Of a stretch of 64,000 nucleotides of DNA, positions 1 through 12,224 are shown one piece after another. The position numbers were made by a program, and so were the translations under genes. The stretch lies in NCBI GenBank assembly GCA_961205875.1, contig OY540810.1:8680001-8744000 (forward strand). Direction: 5' to 3'. The stretch is from Sialis fuliginosa (Eukaryota; Arthropoda; Insecta; Megaloptera; Sialidae). The notes under the pieces were generated by a model. The model was not told the origin of the DNA. It made no database searches and saw only the letters and a list, made by a program, of their open reading frames with translations. Positions within the stretch are counted from its first letter, which is position 1. Every line of letters begins with the position of its first letter.

Positions 1-429
1 TTTGTCAAAGATCTTTGACATATTTATTTGACAGTGTAATAGCCGCCTAAGATTAACATCAAAATACAAAATAATCTTTTATCAAGTAGTGTTTTGTTAT
101 CATGATGTCACAGCCATAGAGATGTAATTTTTTATTTATTTATTGAGTTGTCGCTCCAGTTATATTAGATATCTAATGTCACAACAAACAAATGTCATTG
201 ATATAAAAAACAGAACCCATTGAATAAAGAATTCTATCGTTTACGGTTTCAATATTGTATTCATTTATGTCACTAAAATCACGTCTCCAAATATTTTGTC
301 GAACAAATCGATGATTTTTGACACATGTCAAAATTAAATATTTTGAAATATATTGATTGAAAATAAAGAAATATTTCACTTCCAAAAAAGGTAATATATC
401 GAAATTGATTATGACTGTTTTTTTTTTAT

Positions 430-525
430 AGACTCAGTAACTTCTGGACGGATTTCATTCAGAGGAAGATTTTGGTGTATAATTTGTGGATATTAACCCG
501 GGTAACACCGAGTCCAATATGCTAG
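430..525 (+). mobile_element. Helitron-like family A, 3' fragment
   Basis: The stretch matches the family A copies at 19520-20888 and 6517-6805 ('GGTGTATAATTTGTGGATAT' core) and ends in a weak hairpin (ACCCGG...CCGAGT) followed by CTAG and T, as a Helitron 3' end does. The 5' part of the family is missing, so this is a truncated relic. The order of motifs is seen; the Helitron label is inferred from the ends. Confidence 0.5.
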
Positions 526-1961
526 TTGTATATAGAGGTTAATTTCAGCTAAAATACTGTCCTATAAAAATAAAATAAAAAAATGCCAGGTATCACAGGA
601 CTTTCTTATACGCACTAAAATATGTCTTTTTTATGAATAGAACATTTACATTTACCTACAATATTTTTCCTAATTCGAACCGTTTAAAAAAAATTGGAAA
701 AAAATGTCTAGAATAAACTCTTATCGCTTGTCGGATTTGTTCTTTTTGCAGTACTAGAAAGACAGACAGACCAACCGGCGCAACACACAGATATCATGGC
801 GAAAATAGTCAAAATGGATTCAGTGAAGATCAAAATGGATATTTCCATCAAAATCTCAAATTCCGATATTGCGATATTCTAAAATTCAACACTAATAGGG
901 GTAAAAAAATTGTTCGAGACTAACAGTACAAATGGTATTAAATTTTATTAATTGTATAATTATTGATAAAACCGAATACAAACAGAGCGAAACATATACA
1001 ATAATGAATATTTATTGAAAAATCAAATACATACATGTACATATTTTTAATATCGTTAAATTTAAATTAAATCAATCAATAGACAGAGCTTTCACAATGA
1101 TTGAATTTTGATTATATGTGAAACTCACCTTTGTCTGTGATATTGAAACAATATAATATGGGGAAACTAATATTTGGTCAGATTTAGTCCAATATTAATT
1201 TCCACGAGGGTTGATAAGTACGTGATTACATCAATGTAAAAATACTTGAACTTCCGGTATGCATAAAATATTTATAATCAGGGTCCCGCAATACACTCAC
1301 TCACGGTGAGTAGATATTACATTACCATTACCAACTAGCGAATAGCTACAGGATAGATAAAATATAGTTAAGGTAAGTACACACTGGAGCATTAGAAGTT
1401 TGTGAACACTGAATACGATTAAAATTAATAAAACTCCGGTCATTATAGTTAGGGAGGTGGTGGCAGAATAGGAATACGTTTTATACGTCGCTGATAGCAA
1501 CATGTAATGAAGATTTTAATATAATATAACGAATCGATCAAAGTAGGTTCTGAGTTTGTTTTTTTCAAGTCTCATTGTTACAGAAAACATAGATTCATCA
1601 TAAAATAATTTGGGACGTTAAAACGATAAATAACCCTTCTTGTTTCATGTGAAACATTTTTACACGCTTAATAATTCGATCTTGATGCCCAATCTTTAAA
1701 ATTTAATGAATAAAACTGCAATTCCTATCAGCAAATATTAAACTCACAATCAGTAGAAACTATTATAAAATGAGTTTTCTGACATTCTGATCTCACCACA
1801 GAATAACGATAATTGTTGCAAAAAATATATCAGTTTTGTAAAACAAGTGAACTTAGCAGAGAAAAATGTTTAAAAATTTAAACTAAAAGTACCAGCCTAG
1901 TACTAAAAATCCTAAAAAATATATAAATTCCCTGTTTTGTTAACTAGACTTTGAGCATATA
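526..1961. other. AT-rich intergenic DNA
   Basis: No gene, RNA or complete element is recognised. Only short frames occur. Positions 735-880 hold a repeat fragment listed separately. The rest looks like old, unrecognisable repeat or neutral sequence. Confidence 0.5.
735..880 (+). repeat. Dispersed repeat family H, copy 1
   Basis: A degenerate block of short motifs (AGACAGACCAACCGGCG, 'ATATCATGGCGAAAAT', 'ATGGATTCAGTGAAGATCAA') recurs in the same order and strand at 55075-55195. No terminal structure is visible, so the element class is unknown. Confidence 0.45.
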
Positions 1962-1969
1962 GTCAAGGG

Positions 1970-2506
1970 TAGGGTTGCCAGAATATCTCTTTTAAGAGAA
2001 CATGTTCTCTTTTTGAGCATTGATCTTTCTTTTTCTTTTTTTATATTGAAATGTCCTCTTTTGTTCTCCTTTTTAATGTTGCATATTGTCACTTAATTCT
2101 GGTTTTTATATTAGTATTTGTAAATACATAAACCCTATAAAAAGGTGCCCACAATTTCAATTTGACAGATGTAATATTTCAAGATAAAAATCAAAAACTC
2201 AAAAACTAAAAAGGGTCTAAAAACGACATTCAGTTGTTATTTTTTTATGTTCGTTCTGGAGAAAGAGTTCCGATTATATCATATAAACTTATATATTAAT
2301 GTATGCAAGAGGGCTCTACTTTACCTTAGTCCGCCTTTACCGGTAACAGTGGATAAATATTTAACTATTTTTCATTTAAACGTATGGAAAACACAACTAT
2401 AACAAAAGTTACGTATTCAAATAATTAATACAAAATAAAAATCCTCTTTTTGTTCTTTTTTCAATTGAATTGTTCTCTTTTTTATCTTGAGTTTCTAACA
2501 ACCCTA
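1970..2506. mobile_element. hAT-type MITE, TAGGGTTG ends
   Basis: A 537-bp element has inverted ends TAGGGTTGCCAGAA (left) and, on the other strand, TAGGGTTGTTAGAA (right). It is flanked by a perfect 8-bp duplication GTCAAGGG (1962-1969 and 2507-2514). An 8-bp duplication with such ends is the signature of hAT transposons. The interior is rich in CTCTTTT motifs and has no transposase frame, so it is non-autonomous. Its ends resemble the element at 13616-14043. Confidence 0.85.
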
Positions 2507-2514
2507 GTCAAGGG

Positions 2515-3610
2515 GGGATAAAGAAAAGGTGAGGCATTTGACAATAACTCTCGACTCATCTCGTGTACAGCCCTATTCACGTTATTTATCTAGCCCTGTC
2601 GATTATAATTATAACTTTATCTTTTAGAATAAACTAACTACACAGTACACACTAGTTCATAGTATAGTTTCCATGTTATAAAACAATAGATGTATCAAAC
2701 AACCTCGATATAAAATTCGCTGATAATTATATACAACTTCAGCAAAATCAAAGTTCTGAAATATTCTATCCCAAACCACTCAGCTTCATAATTTCACCCC
2801 GTTTTATCATAATCGATTCTGCTATTCAGATTTCTGATTGAATTTTACTTTGTTACAGACCCTTGTAAAGATATGGTTACATTTATTCGAACTCTCTCGG
2901 CGGACAAAGACAACAAAACATTCAATAAACCCTACCCGATTGTTCTCTCTTTGTTTATTAAGAGTCAAGTTCAAATGTAATTTGAATCGGAGGTAAACAG
3001 TACTTATATGCGTAAACGTATGTCACCCAGACAGAGACAGAAAGTTGTTGATGTCATGGCAGTTGTATCGGTTGACTCTGTTCCACAATACGCGCAAGCT
3101 TTCGGTAATGTAACAAGTACTCAAATTAATTAAAACAGCTTTACAGACGAGGATGGGGATCTGTTAAATGTTTATTAAGCGTTTTGTGTCTCTGTTCTAT
3201 CAGATAAATTTGAATTTATATTTTTATGTGAATGATATACCTATATTATTTGAATTAATATTTATGTACAATGCTGGGCATCACATATAACCATGATATG
3301 TATAGTTCTATGCAGAAGTGGTCGACCGGTTTTCATTCAAATTCGCTTATCACAAACTTAATAGGTTCTTTCCATTTGATTATTATAATATTTAAATCAT
3401 TTCTCCATGTACCAAACAAAGACAGATATTTTGAAACTCATTTGCTAGATAAAGAAGTACCCTTTGTTTATAGTACTCATATATATTTGTGCGATTAAAT
3501 TATTATGTAATCTATTGAAAATTGTATAAATAAATGCGGCAATAAATATTTGATATTCCGAAATAGTATTTTCTAAACGATCGATGTAAAAAATCTTTAA
3601 AAATTCCATA
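2515..3610. other. Intergenic DNA without recognised features
   Basis: Nothing is recognised. The part near 2880-3110 is slightly richer in GC and shows no repeat match elsewhere in the window, but it has no open frame of note. Confidence 0.45.
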
Positions 3611-3674
3611 ATGTAGCTTTTAATTAATACTTTCACTGAAATGAATGTAGCTTTTAATTAATACTTTCACTGAA
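3611..3674. repeat. 34-bp tandem duplication
   Basis: The 30-bp block beginning ATGTAGCTTTTAATTAATAC occurs at 3611-3640 and again, with identical sequence, at 3645-3674 (period 34 bp). It lies at the inner edge of the family F repeat and looks like a recent local slippage or unequal-exchange duplication. Confidence 0.85.
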
Positions 3675-3975
3675 AATTATAACGAACACTGTCCAAAATT
3701 TTTTTAATCCCTTACCCCATTGTGTGGGGTATCTTTAGATAGGTCTCCTAAAATGCAACAAAAAAATATCAAATGACCATTTGATTTTAACACTTCAGTT
3801 ATTGGAGAAAATTTCAAAATCTAGTTTTTATTTAATTATAGTACTCAATGAAAATTATAACGAACATTATAGCAAAAATAGTTTATGAAACATTCTGGAA
3901 TAACCTTTATATAAATCGTAGTGAGAATGACTACGGAACCCTATTATGTGCGTGCCCAACTTGCACTTGGTTTTG
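3675..3975 (-). mobile_element. Dispersed repeat family F (GGTTCCGTA type)
   Basis: Read on the minus strand the block begins CCAAGTGCAAGTTGGGCACG, then GGGTTCCGTAGTCATTCTCA, then a TTTTCATTGAG segment. The same order occurs on the plus strand at 18650-19070. This resembles a very common moth/butterfly repeat with 'GGCCAAGTGCGAGT ... TACGGAACCCTAAA' ends (recalled knowledge). No coding capacity is seen. Confidence 0.6.
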
Positions 3976-5026
3976 GACTAATTAACCAATTCCGTTAAAT
4001 TACGAATGTTCTAACAAGAAAAAAAGTTACTTCCCTATTTTGTAAAAAAAAAATTATTTCATTTGGTAATACTAATTTTATACAGTCAACGGTTTGCAAA
4101 TACAAAAAAAAGGCATTAATAAATTATTTAGGCATTCATGTATACACGTTTGTACCTACTAGCAATTTGATAATTCTACGGTACAAAATACAATATAAGT
4201 ATAAGAACATGTCGTTAGCTTCATACTATACGTACTTTATTTTTTATAATTATATAGAATGTAGAAAGAACGGTAAGTTCCTGAACCAATATTTACACAA
4301 AATTAGCTTATTTAAACAAAGCCGAAGATCTGTGTTCTGTATATTATTAAACTTAACATCACATCAGCAGTATTTTGTGTGCTGCATACTCCAACTATCC
4401 CTCATTATAAAAAATGTAACAGAGCTCGAAACTTTGTACTATGAATTCAACTTTGACCTTTTGAGTTGAACTGTATATAAATATATATATTTGTACACTT
4501 GTGGCATAAAATTATATTAATATGTTTTCCTTTCATTAACTTAGGGAACGCTTTATGGAGAAGAATTAAAAAGTATCTTCATTTTAATTAATAAATGTAC
4601 TTTTTAGAAGTTAAATATATAATATATTGGTTTAGAAATAAATAGTGTGGGGCAAGGTACGTGTATAATTTTCTCAAATATATTTTGTATATTTATAACA
4701 TAAAACATTAATCGTGTCACGAGCGTGAATAAAAAATTAATGAGCATGAATATTTTTCTTTAACCATGAGTGAGCGTGCGTTAATATATAAATATTTTGT
4801 TTGTGAGTGTGCGTTATCGTGAGCAAAAATTACTCACGCGCCCAGCTCTATTTTTTAACTTTTGTTTCTGAACAGCTTTTATTAAAAAAAAGATTTCCTT
4901 CCAATGCACATTGTACAAAATTAGCATTTATTTAATATATACATTTTTTTTAAATAACTAAATGTGTGTTTTTATAAAGAGTAACCTAAAATTAGCGTCC
5001 AACCCTTTGTAGGCTGATGAAAATAA
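3976..5026. other. Intergenic DNA, mostly AT-rich
   Basis: No gene is supported; a 100-codon frame at 4167-4469 has filler-like composition. At 4715-4855 there are several GAGCGTG/GAGTGTGCGT repeats ending in CACGCGCCCAGCTC, which may be one end of a degenerate hAT-like MITE whose other end I could not find. Confidence 0.4.
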
Positions 5027-5745
5027 GTACTTATCATTTTTTCGTTTGAGGTCTTATTGATGAAGAAGTGGTATTTTTGCAAAAAAGTAATTTTATTACT
5101 TTTTACATTTTTTACCATTTTCTCAGTTTGAATCATCATAGAAACATATTATTTTTAAATAACACTTAATTTTTGACACCGTGAAATAAAACTTATTTAC
5201 AACTAACTGATACCTGCGAGTTCGTTAGCGTGGAAGTTAGGTTAAGTAGGAGCTACCAGACATAAAACCCATGAAGTAGAAGGTTAGGTAATCGATAAAA
5301 CAGGTCGCGCGTACAAATGTCACACACTTATTTTTTTATCCAATAAATTTGTCGGTATACAAATTAGCCTATGTCCTTTCTGAGAATGTAAGCTATCTTC
5401 CTGCCAAATTTCATCAAAATCGGTTCAGCGGTTTAACCGTGAAAAGGTAACAAACAAACAGAGAAATACACTAACCTAACCTAACCTTACCTATGGATAT
5501 ACAATAAATTAATTTTTGATTTATTACTATTATTATTATTATCTGTTATTTAATAATGTTTTTCGAAATCAATTGTCTTAGAAATAAGGAAATTTTATTA
5601 CGTAGTTAAAGTTTTCTTTAAAAAATATGATTTTATGATAATTCAAACTGAGAAAATGGTAAAAAAATGTAAAAAATCATAAAATCACATTTTTGTAAAA
5701 AAAATACCCCTTTCCTCAAACGAAAAAAAATACAAGAAAAAAGTT
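5027..5745. mobile_element. Degenerate foldback element
   Basis: Left arm 5027-5140 and right arm 5640-5745 are imperfect inverted copies; both contain TTTTTCGTTTGAGG and TTACCATTTTCTCAGTTTGA (right arm in reverse). A family B Helitron fragment lies between the arms. No target duplication was identified, so the class is unknown. Confidence 0.6.
5212..5470 (-). mobile_element. Helitron-like family B, internal fragment
   Basis: On the minus strand this contains the family B order: GTTTGTTACCTTTTCACGG, AACCGCTGAACCGATTTTGA, 'GACATAGGCTA', 'GACATTTGTACGCGCGAC' and ACCTGTTTTATCGAT. Both termini are missing. It sits inside the foldback at 5027-5745 and so is probably younger than it. Confidence 0.6.
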
Positions 5746-6516
5746 CTTATTTTTATGAGATAGATCACTCTTCTACATATTAGGACGGAAATTTTAAAAC
5801 ATCATGTAAGTATTTTTTAATTAAAAGTGTGCAAAAAAAACACACTGTGGATTGCAAAATCGCGGTTACGATGTTCAGACAGTCAGTTTCCAATTTATGA
5901 AATAGCAATGCTTTGAATTATATTTCGATTTTATTTCAAAAAAGAAAATAAAAATACAACCAATAATACATATGTATAATACTGAAGATAATTTTTATAA
6001 AAAAAATATCTTTGAAGTTCTTTTTTATAATTTTAAATAAAATAGGTACAATATTTATAAATACATAATATATTTTCTTAAAACACAAAAATATTTTACG
6101 ACAATATAAAATAAATAAATATACGAAGAAACGTTTTATATAAAAATATAATACACAAGTATGGCATCTATGAAAGCAATATAAATTTGTAAGATAATTT
6201 CTTAAATCTCTTCTAAACAACGTTCATGAAAAAAAGTGTTTTATTAAAATATATAAATCACATGTCTTCTACAATTAAATCAGTAGGCTCGTACTGGAAA
6301 TATTATTTAATAAAAATATAACATAATGTGAAAGTCGTATGATGTTTCTGCCTTGAAAAAGAAAAAAAACAGGAGCGGAGAGCATAATAATATGTACCTA
6401 TGTAGTAGACTTTATTGTTTTATTTTTATTTTTAGATTTCCTAAATTAATAGATTTAAGGAGGTCCTTAGTCCTTATATTGAAAAAGATTGCTTTATTAT
6501 TATGTCTTATTTTTTA
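5746..6516. other. Very AT-rich intergenic DNA
   Basis: Long A/T runs dominate. The 94-codon minus frame at 5936-6220 is a low-complexity F/Y/K/I sequence and is not taken as a gene. Confidence 0.5.
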
Positions 6517-6805
6517 CTAGCGCATTGGCCCGGTGTTACCCGGGGATATTAATTTAATTAAACATAAAGTAATCATGCCCACTCGACATGCCCACCCAAC
6601 ATGCTCACCCGACATGCCCACCCAACATGCCCACCCGACATGCCCACCCAACATGCTAACAACACACGGTTCACCACGAACTGTTTTTTCCGACTTCATG
6701 AAATTTACACAAAATATCCACAAATTATACACCTAAACTTAACCTATCCATTATTGAAAACCGGAATAAAATCCATTCAGTAGTTATTGAAAAAATCGTG
6801 TAAAA
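6517..6805 (-). mobile_element. Helitron-like family A with minisatellite
   Basis: On the minus strand the element runs from CACGATTTTTTCAATAACTA through the family core to a 3' end formed by the hairpin CCCGG-GTAACA-CCGGG (6529-6544), eight bases, then CTAG (6517-6520) followed by T. A hairpin 8-12 nt before CTRR and an adjoining T are the classical Helitron 3' end. The 5' TC end is not seen. A 13-bp minisatellite interrupts the region before the 3' end. Confidence 0.7.
6575..6665. repeat. 13-bp minisatellite, seven units
   Basis: Seven 13-bp units of consensus ATGCCCACCC(A/G)AC start at 6575, 6588, 6601, 6614, 6627, 6640 and 6653. Units ending CGAC and CAAC alternate, giving a 26-bp higher-order period; the last unit is degenerate. 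It creates overlapping frames on both strands, which are artefacts of the repeat. Confidence 0.95.
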
Positions 6806-8727
6806 TTATATTTTCTCCCAGGAATCACCAGGTCTTATCTTAGAATTTGTATGAAAATCGAAAATAAATAAATAGGTTACCTTTCTTGGAAGTTCTTTAT
6901 TGTAATTTATAAAAATCCGTTTATTTATATTGTAAATTACATATTTTTCATTCAAACTCATGGTGGAAAGATATATATTTGTAGGTATCATGATTCAAAC
7001 TGACATTCACATATAGCAATTGTTTTCAGCGTCTTATATTCCATAGCTACTGTGTTTTTATATAAATTACAGTTTTATGCTCTGACATCATGGAAACAAA
7101 AGAATCTCTTTAATCTTTTGATGTTAAATCTTAGATTTTCATAAAATATTATTAGCCACGATACTGCTCGTTAAAATTATCTGACTATTGGTGAAAACCG
7201 CATTGAAATCGGTTCAGTAACTCTCGAGTCTATAAGCCACACACAAACGAACATTCATTTATATATATATATATAGATAATATATCAAAATTGTATAAAA
7301 TATGATTGAAGAAATCAATCTGTCTAATATAAGTTTTATTTAATTTGTTTAAGAGATTTAAATTCTATATACACCTCTTTTTTATTTTTTTTTATTATTG
7401 ATTTTTATTTTTTAACATTTTTCAATAAAAAAAATATTTTATATCTTCAACGAAATAATCGCTTTGACAAAAAATTTAACCAGTATAATAAGAAATTGAA
7501 GGTTACATCCCTCAAAAAAGGTACTCTTAACCGCATTATGTTTTTTTTTACATATTTTTGGGCACTGAAAACAAATTTGACAATAAAAAACTCGATGATT
7601 CCCACCGAATTTTTTTTTTCGTCCAATAATTGCAAAAATTGAAAAATGGTTGTGATAAATTTTTTTACCTAATTTAATAAATGACTTTTGTAAATCAAAC
7701 TTTTTTATTTTCTTTTTTGTAGCGCTGTATGACCATTTTTATCCAAGGTACAAAGAAAAGACTTTCCGTTTTTCAAATTTGTCCTAATTATAGACGTTCA
7801 AAATTTAAAATGTGGTTTTTGTTTTGATCTCAAATTACTCGGTCAAAAATGGCCGTGCAACAAAAAAAAATTGAAGAGAAAAGTCTAATCTATAAAATTC
7901 ATTAATTAAATTTGGTCAAAAAAATTTAAAATGGATACTTATAAATTTTCTATTTTTTACGATAGCAAAAAAATTTCGAAGTCAGAGAAGTTTTTTATTG
8001 TTATATTCGTGTTCGGTAACCAAAATTACGTACGGTTTTTTGAAGGCCTGTGTTTTTATTAAAACCAATTGAATACAATTTAGAATACAATAAGAAATTC
8101 TCACTTCCTTCTAAAGTTTTAACAAAATCATGTTTGTAAGCATCCTACACATTATCAGCCTCCATGAAATGACACCTCACCTCCTAAAACCAATTCACCT
8201 AGCACTCAGAAAGTTTTGACGACTCCACTAAATAATAACACCGTTCAAAAACACATCGTACCAACATAAACTAAAACTACTATAGATACAACACGACGAC
8301 ATCTCAAAACTGAAACAATTAAAGTTTGATCTCGAATATTCATGGCCAACAAAGTTAATTATAAGTTTTAAATTTCACCTCCAAATTACGTATCTAATGA
8401 AGTCTGTCACTTGAGGGAAACCTTAATGCAACGCCACTGGTGGGAGTGAGGGAGTAATCACAGCCGCCCTGATTATATTATCTCACGAAATTGCAATAAG
8501 TATGAAATGGAAGCGGGATATTCATATTAATTTTTTATAACACCGTTACGTTCTCCGTTATTAAATATTCACTAAGTAAGGCGTGAGCTAAGTAATAATA
8601 ATTATTAATTCTAGAATAATTTGTAGACGCATCAACACAAAATATTGCACAGTTGGTGGCCTAAAATAACAAACATTCAGTCAAAGTATATCACTAACAA
8701 CCAGAAAATAAACCTGGTATTGTTTGC
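6806..8727. other. Intergenic DNA
   Basis: No gene is recognised. A (TA)n tract lies near 7260-7275. 7380-8000 is low-complexity A/T. 8300-8550 is less AT-rich, shows no match to other parts of the window, and could be a single-copy or conserved non-coding stretch, but nothing in it identifies a function. Confidence 0.45.
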
Positions 8728-8882
8728 GTACTTATACGACATTTGTTGCTGGTACGACAACGACATGTGACGTGTTTGCTTGGTGTGTAAGTCGTCATAA
8801 AAGACCGAATACTGTAAAAGTGTAAATGAAACGACATGTCAAATATATGTCGTTGTATCAGAAATAAATGTCATATAAGTAG
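8728..8882. mobile_element. Short foldback element
   Basis: About 155 bp that fold back on themselves: ACTTATACGACATTTGTTGC and ACAACGACATGT on the left have inverted partners ACATATGTCGTTGT-like and AAATGTCATATAAGT on the right. It looks like a small MITE or solo hairpin; no target duplication was found. Confidence 0.5.
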
Positions 8883-9029
8883 AAGGAAGTCCCCTAGCGC
8901 CAGACCAATTCAGTATCTCTGTATAGATAGGTAGAAACGTTGTATGACAAAGGTGAGGGAAGAGAGCAATATACCATCGTGTAGCGACACTAAGCTCATT
9001 GGCCTATGTTTTAGCTTTGGATCTAATAA

Positions 9030-9465
9030 AAATTTTCCCAAAATTTCAGACCTGTAGAACGAAACTATGAACGGCGCAAACCGAATCTGTTTCCCATTTG
9101 ATTAACATGGGAAAAAAATTATTTTTCACAGCAATGTTTTGTAGAGAATTAAATTTCCTACAAAAAAGATCTAGTGCTCAATTCATAGATCCAGTATTTT
9201 TAAAGATATATTCGTTTAAACATTATCATAAAATTGTAAATTTTCCAAAATCCGATTTTTATGGTAATGTTTAATTGTAGGAAATTTAACTCTCTACACA
9301 ATATTGCTGTGATAAATAAAAAAATTTAAAAAATTCAACAAGCTATTCACGCGTAAGTAAAAAAGTCATTTTTCCCAGTTAATCAAATGGGAAAAAGACT
9401 TGATTTGCGCCCTTCATAAGTTTGTTCTACAGGTCTGAAATTTTGAGAAAATTTTCTGTAGATAC
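9030..9465. mobile_element. Long inverted-repeat (foldback) element
   Basis: Left arm (about 9030-9180) and right arm (about 9270-9465) are inverted copies sharing CAAAATTTCAGACCTGTAGA, 'CCCATTTGATTAAC' and ATTAAATTTCCTAC-like blocks. The right arm carries an extra segment. The loop near 9190-9270 is short. No coding capacity; class not determined. Confidence 0.7.
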
Positions 9466-10177
9466 TGATGAAGAAAGAACTTTTAAAATCAGCTTTCGAT
9501 CTCACAGTAAAGCCCCAATATTGAAAAAGAGTCAGCTGGCAAACATTTTTTTGTAAAGCCATTCCCATTATATAACTCAGGACCTCAGAATTTACAAATC
9601 TATTGTGATTTTAGGGGACTATTATTTAGGTGTTCGGTACTATAATTGTTTACACAACTATATCAGAAAGGTAAGTAGCAAGGTAAACTGAACTGACATA
9701 TGTGTAGTCTGAGCCTATCATAGTATTCTCTAGGTATTTATAAGAAGTTAGTTATTTGACTTCTAAATGTTTCAAGTAATCTAGTAAAAGTTTCTTGGAA
9801 AATCACATAATGAAATTAAAAACTTCAACAATCGAGGAAGAGCAAATCTACCATTGAAATTTATAAGAAGAGCTATTAAGTGAAAGAGATAGTAGAATAA
9901 AAAGGCGAAATATAAATTATCTCCATTAGACAATCCCTCACCTGGATTAACCAGTATATCCTTTTAATGAACTTTTTAAACTCGATTTGAGAGACCGATC
10001 ATTTTATAAAAAATTACAATTTTTTAACCAACAAAAAATTATCAATAAGTACTCAATAACAATACAATTTTCGATCTTTTCGTAAAAAAAACTATTAGAT
10101 TCGTTTATCGGTTCCAAATTACAATGCTAGTACTTTTTTCTTAAAAATGAATTATTTTTACTAAAATTTTAATTAAG
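9466..10177. other. Intergenic DNA without recognised features
   Basis: Nothing was recognised on either strand beyond short frames and A/T runs. Confidence 0.45.
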
Positions 10178-10185
10178 GTTTTCTC

Positions 10186-10821
10186 TAGACTTGTGTAGTT
10201 CACGAACGAACTAGTTGAAAAGAGCGCTCACACACGAGAACTAGAGGAACTAGTTCGTATGCCCTCCGTTCTTTTAGTTCAATAGTTCCCGATACACTTC
10301 AAATACACTGTTCTAAAAATGAGATTGTACGATTTTTATGTTTAATAATTTACGTTTGCAATACTTTATTACAAATTTTAAATTTATTTTACTAAAGATA
10401 TGGTATTATATTGAATTTTTTGTTCAAAAGAATGTAATATGCCCGTCAAAAGCACGTGATTTTTATATTATTTTATGACAATCAATAAAAAGGAATATCA
10501 CAGAATTTAAATAAAAAATAATGTATCATTGAAAATATTTCAAAATCTTCACATATAGGTATCGAGGGTTCGATTTAAAAAAAAAAGATTATTTGAAATA
10601 TATACTTTTAAAAATATCGATCTTGTCTATAAATTAATAACGAATTTAAAATTGCAGCAGTTTACATTTCTATTGTTTGATGAAAAAAATAGTAATACTA
10701 AATTACTAATTAAGAAAATTATAAATTAAAAATCCAACAATCCAATATATCTAAATCAATAAATTGTCATCGTATAGTCCAGAAAAGCGCTCTCTGTCAT
10801 GAACTAAAATGCCCAACTCTA
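10186..10821. mobile_element. hAT-type MITE, TAGA(C/G)TTG ends
   Basis: A 636-bp element has ends TAGACTTGTG (left) and TAGAGTTGGG (right, other strand), each followed by a GTTCA(C/T)GA motif. Flanks GTTTTCTC (10178-10185) and GTTTTCTT (10822-10829) match at 7 of 8 bases, as expected for an aged 8-bp hAT target duplication. The interior is AT-rich and non-coding. Confidence 0.7.
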
Positions 10822-10829
10822 GTTTTCTT

Positions 10830-11284
10830 CGAATTCGAACAAGAGTAAAATGGATATTTCATAAAAATTGAAATTAAATCACTTATTATGTAGATAAGTA
10901 TATTTTCATTTAATGTAAATAATGAAAACCAAATTGGAAAAAATCGTTACATTTAAAATTTTTGCTGAAATTAAAAAAATATAATTTTAATAAAACACAT
11001 GAGGCTGGTAAACAGTAAACAAAACATTTCTGCCTAAAGTGTTTTACGTAAAATATACTTTTTTAAATCGGAAATTAAACCTGGATATTGACTACGTATT
11101 CACAAAAACTCTCGCTTTTACTTTTCTCTATTTCTCTCTGTCAGTATATCTATCTTTTTTCTTTAATTTAAGTTTATAATGAATAAATTTAATTTCATTT
11201 TTTTTTTGCAAATTAAACTGGATTTTAAAATTGTTTTTTTTAAATAAAATATTTATAAATATAAACGAATTTTATACTTTCAAT
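10830..11284. other. AT-rich intergenic DNA
   Basis: No feature recognised; A/T homopolymers are frequent around 11190-11280. Confidence 0.45.
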
Positions 11285-12127
11285 TAGGGCTGCAAGCATT
11301 TTTTCTGTCTCAAAACGAGACCAAGACGAGATTGCCTTAAATTCGAACGAGACCAGATCAACTTTGTTGAGAGTCTCGGTTTTTAAAGATTATCAATAAT
11401 TTGCAAAAGTTTTTTATACTATTTGATACTAGCGGACTTGCCCGCGGATTCGCTCGCGTTGGTAGAATGACTTTTATGTTGGCAGCACAAAATAATATTT
11501 TAAAACAGATGGGATGAAATATTATTTTTTTATTCATATCAACTCTTAGTTGAGATAGGGATTGAATTTTCGAAAATGTTATTTGTCTTGTAGAATATAT
11601 GTGCCATGTTCCATTCGAGTGAATACAAACAAAAAATTGCTCATACAAACTTTTCCACCCCCTTGCAACCCTTTAGGGGTTGAATTTTGGGAAACGCTGA
11701 AATACATGTTTCATTATTTGCATTGTAGAGTATTTATTTCAAGTTTTAAGTAAATCCAACCAAAAAAAATGTTTTCCCATACAAACTTTTACATCCTCTT
11801 TTATCCCTCATAATTAGAAGATACCCCTGAAATTTCACGTTTCAGCTCGGCGATGATGAATCAATCAGTCAGTCAGTATATGTTATTATATGTATAATGT
11901 ATATATAGATTAATATTTAAATTAATAATTAAAATGTATAACATTACTTATACACTTCGTGAGGAAGCTACAGATTCCCAATGATTTATCCTAAAATTTG
12001 TATTTGTATTTCACAATTTCTTAATATTTTTTATAAAAAAATTCACGCAAGACCGAGACGAGACTGTCAGTTGTGAATTTCTAGACCAAAAACTTTAATT
12101 CCAAAAACTGTCTCGTGTGCAGCCTTA
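11285..12127. mobile_element. TIR element of the GAGACGAGAC family, interrupted
   Basis: The ends are TAGGGCTGCAAGC (left) and TAAGGCTGCACACGAGAC (right, other strand), with subterminal GAGACGAGAC / TCTCGGTCTCG motifs. A relative lies at 59333-59500. A complete family D Helitron (11429-11909) has inserted into it, so the element proper is about 362 bp. A clear target duplication is not visible; hAT is plausible from the ends but not shown. Confidence 0.6.
11429..11909 (-). mobile_element. Helitron-like family D, complete copy
   Basis: On the minus strand it starts TCTATATATACATTATACAT (TC at 11909), carries the CTGACTGACTGATTGATTC motif, and ends with a CGCGAGCGAATCCGCG hairpin, then CTAG (11432-11429). 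It lies between A and T, the normal Helitron target. It has no coding capacity (481 bp). It interrupts the TIR element 11285-12127 and is therefore younger than it. Confidence 0.75.
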
Positions 12128-12224
12128 CTTTTTTAACCAAATAAGGTATTGTCACAAATTACAGTTTAAAAAATATTACATATAAAAAATAAATAGTTTG
12201 CGTGATAAATAAATAACCATTTAA

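Noticed and set aside
5936-6220. 94-codon minus-strand frame rich in F, Y, I, K
   Set aside because: Low-complexity composition of very AT-rich DNA, with no motif.
6517-6783. Three overlapping frames rich in HPTCPP/DMPTQH on both strands
   Set aside because: They are translations of the 13-bp minisatellite inside a Helitron, not proteins.
9464-9485. CTGATGAAGAAAGAAC considered as a second hammerhead core
   Set aside because: No GAAAC partner or flanking stems; it lies beside a foldback arm.
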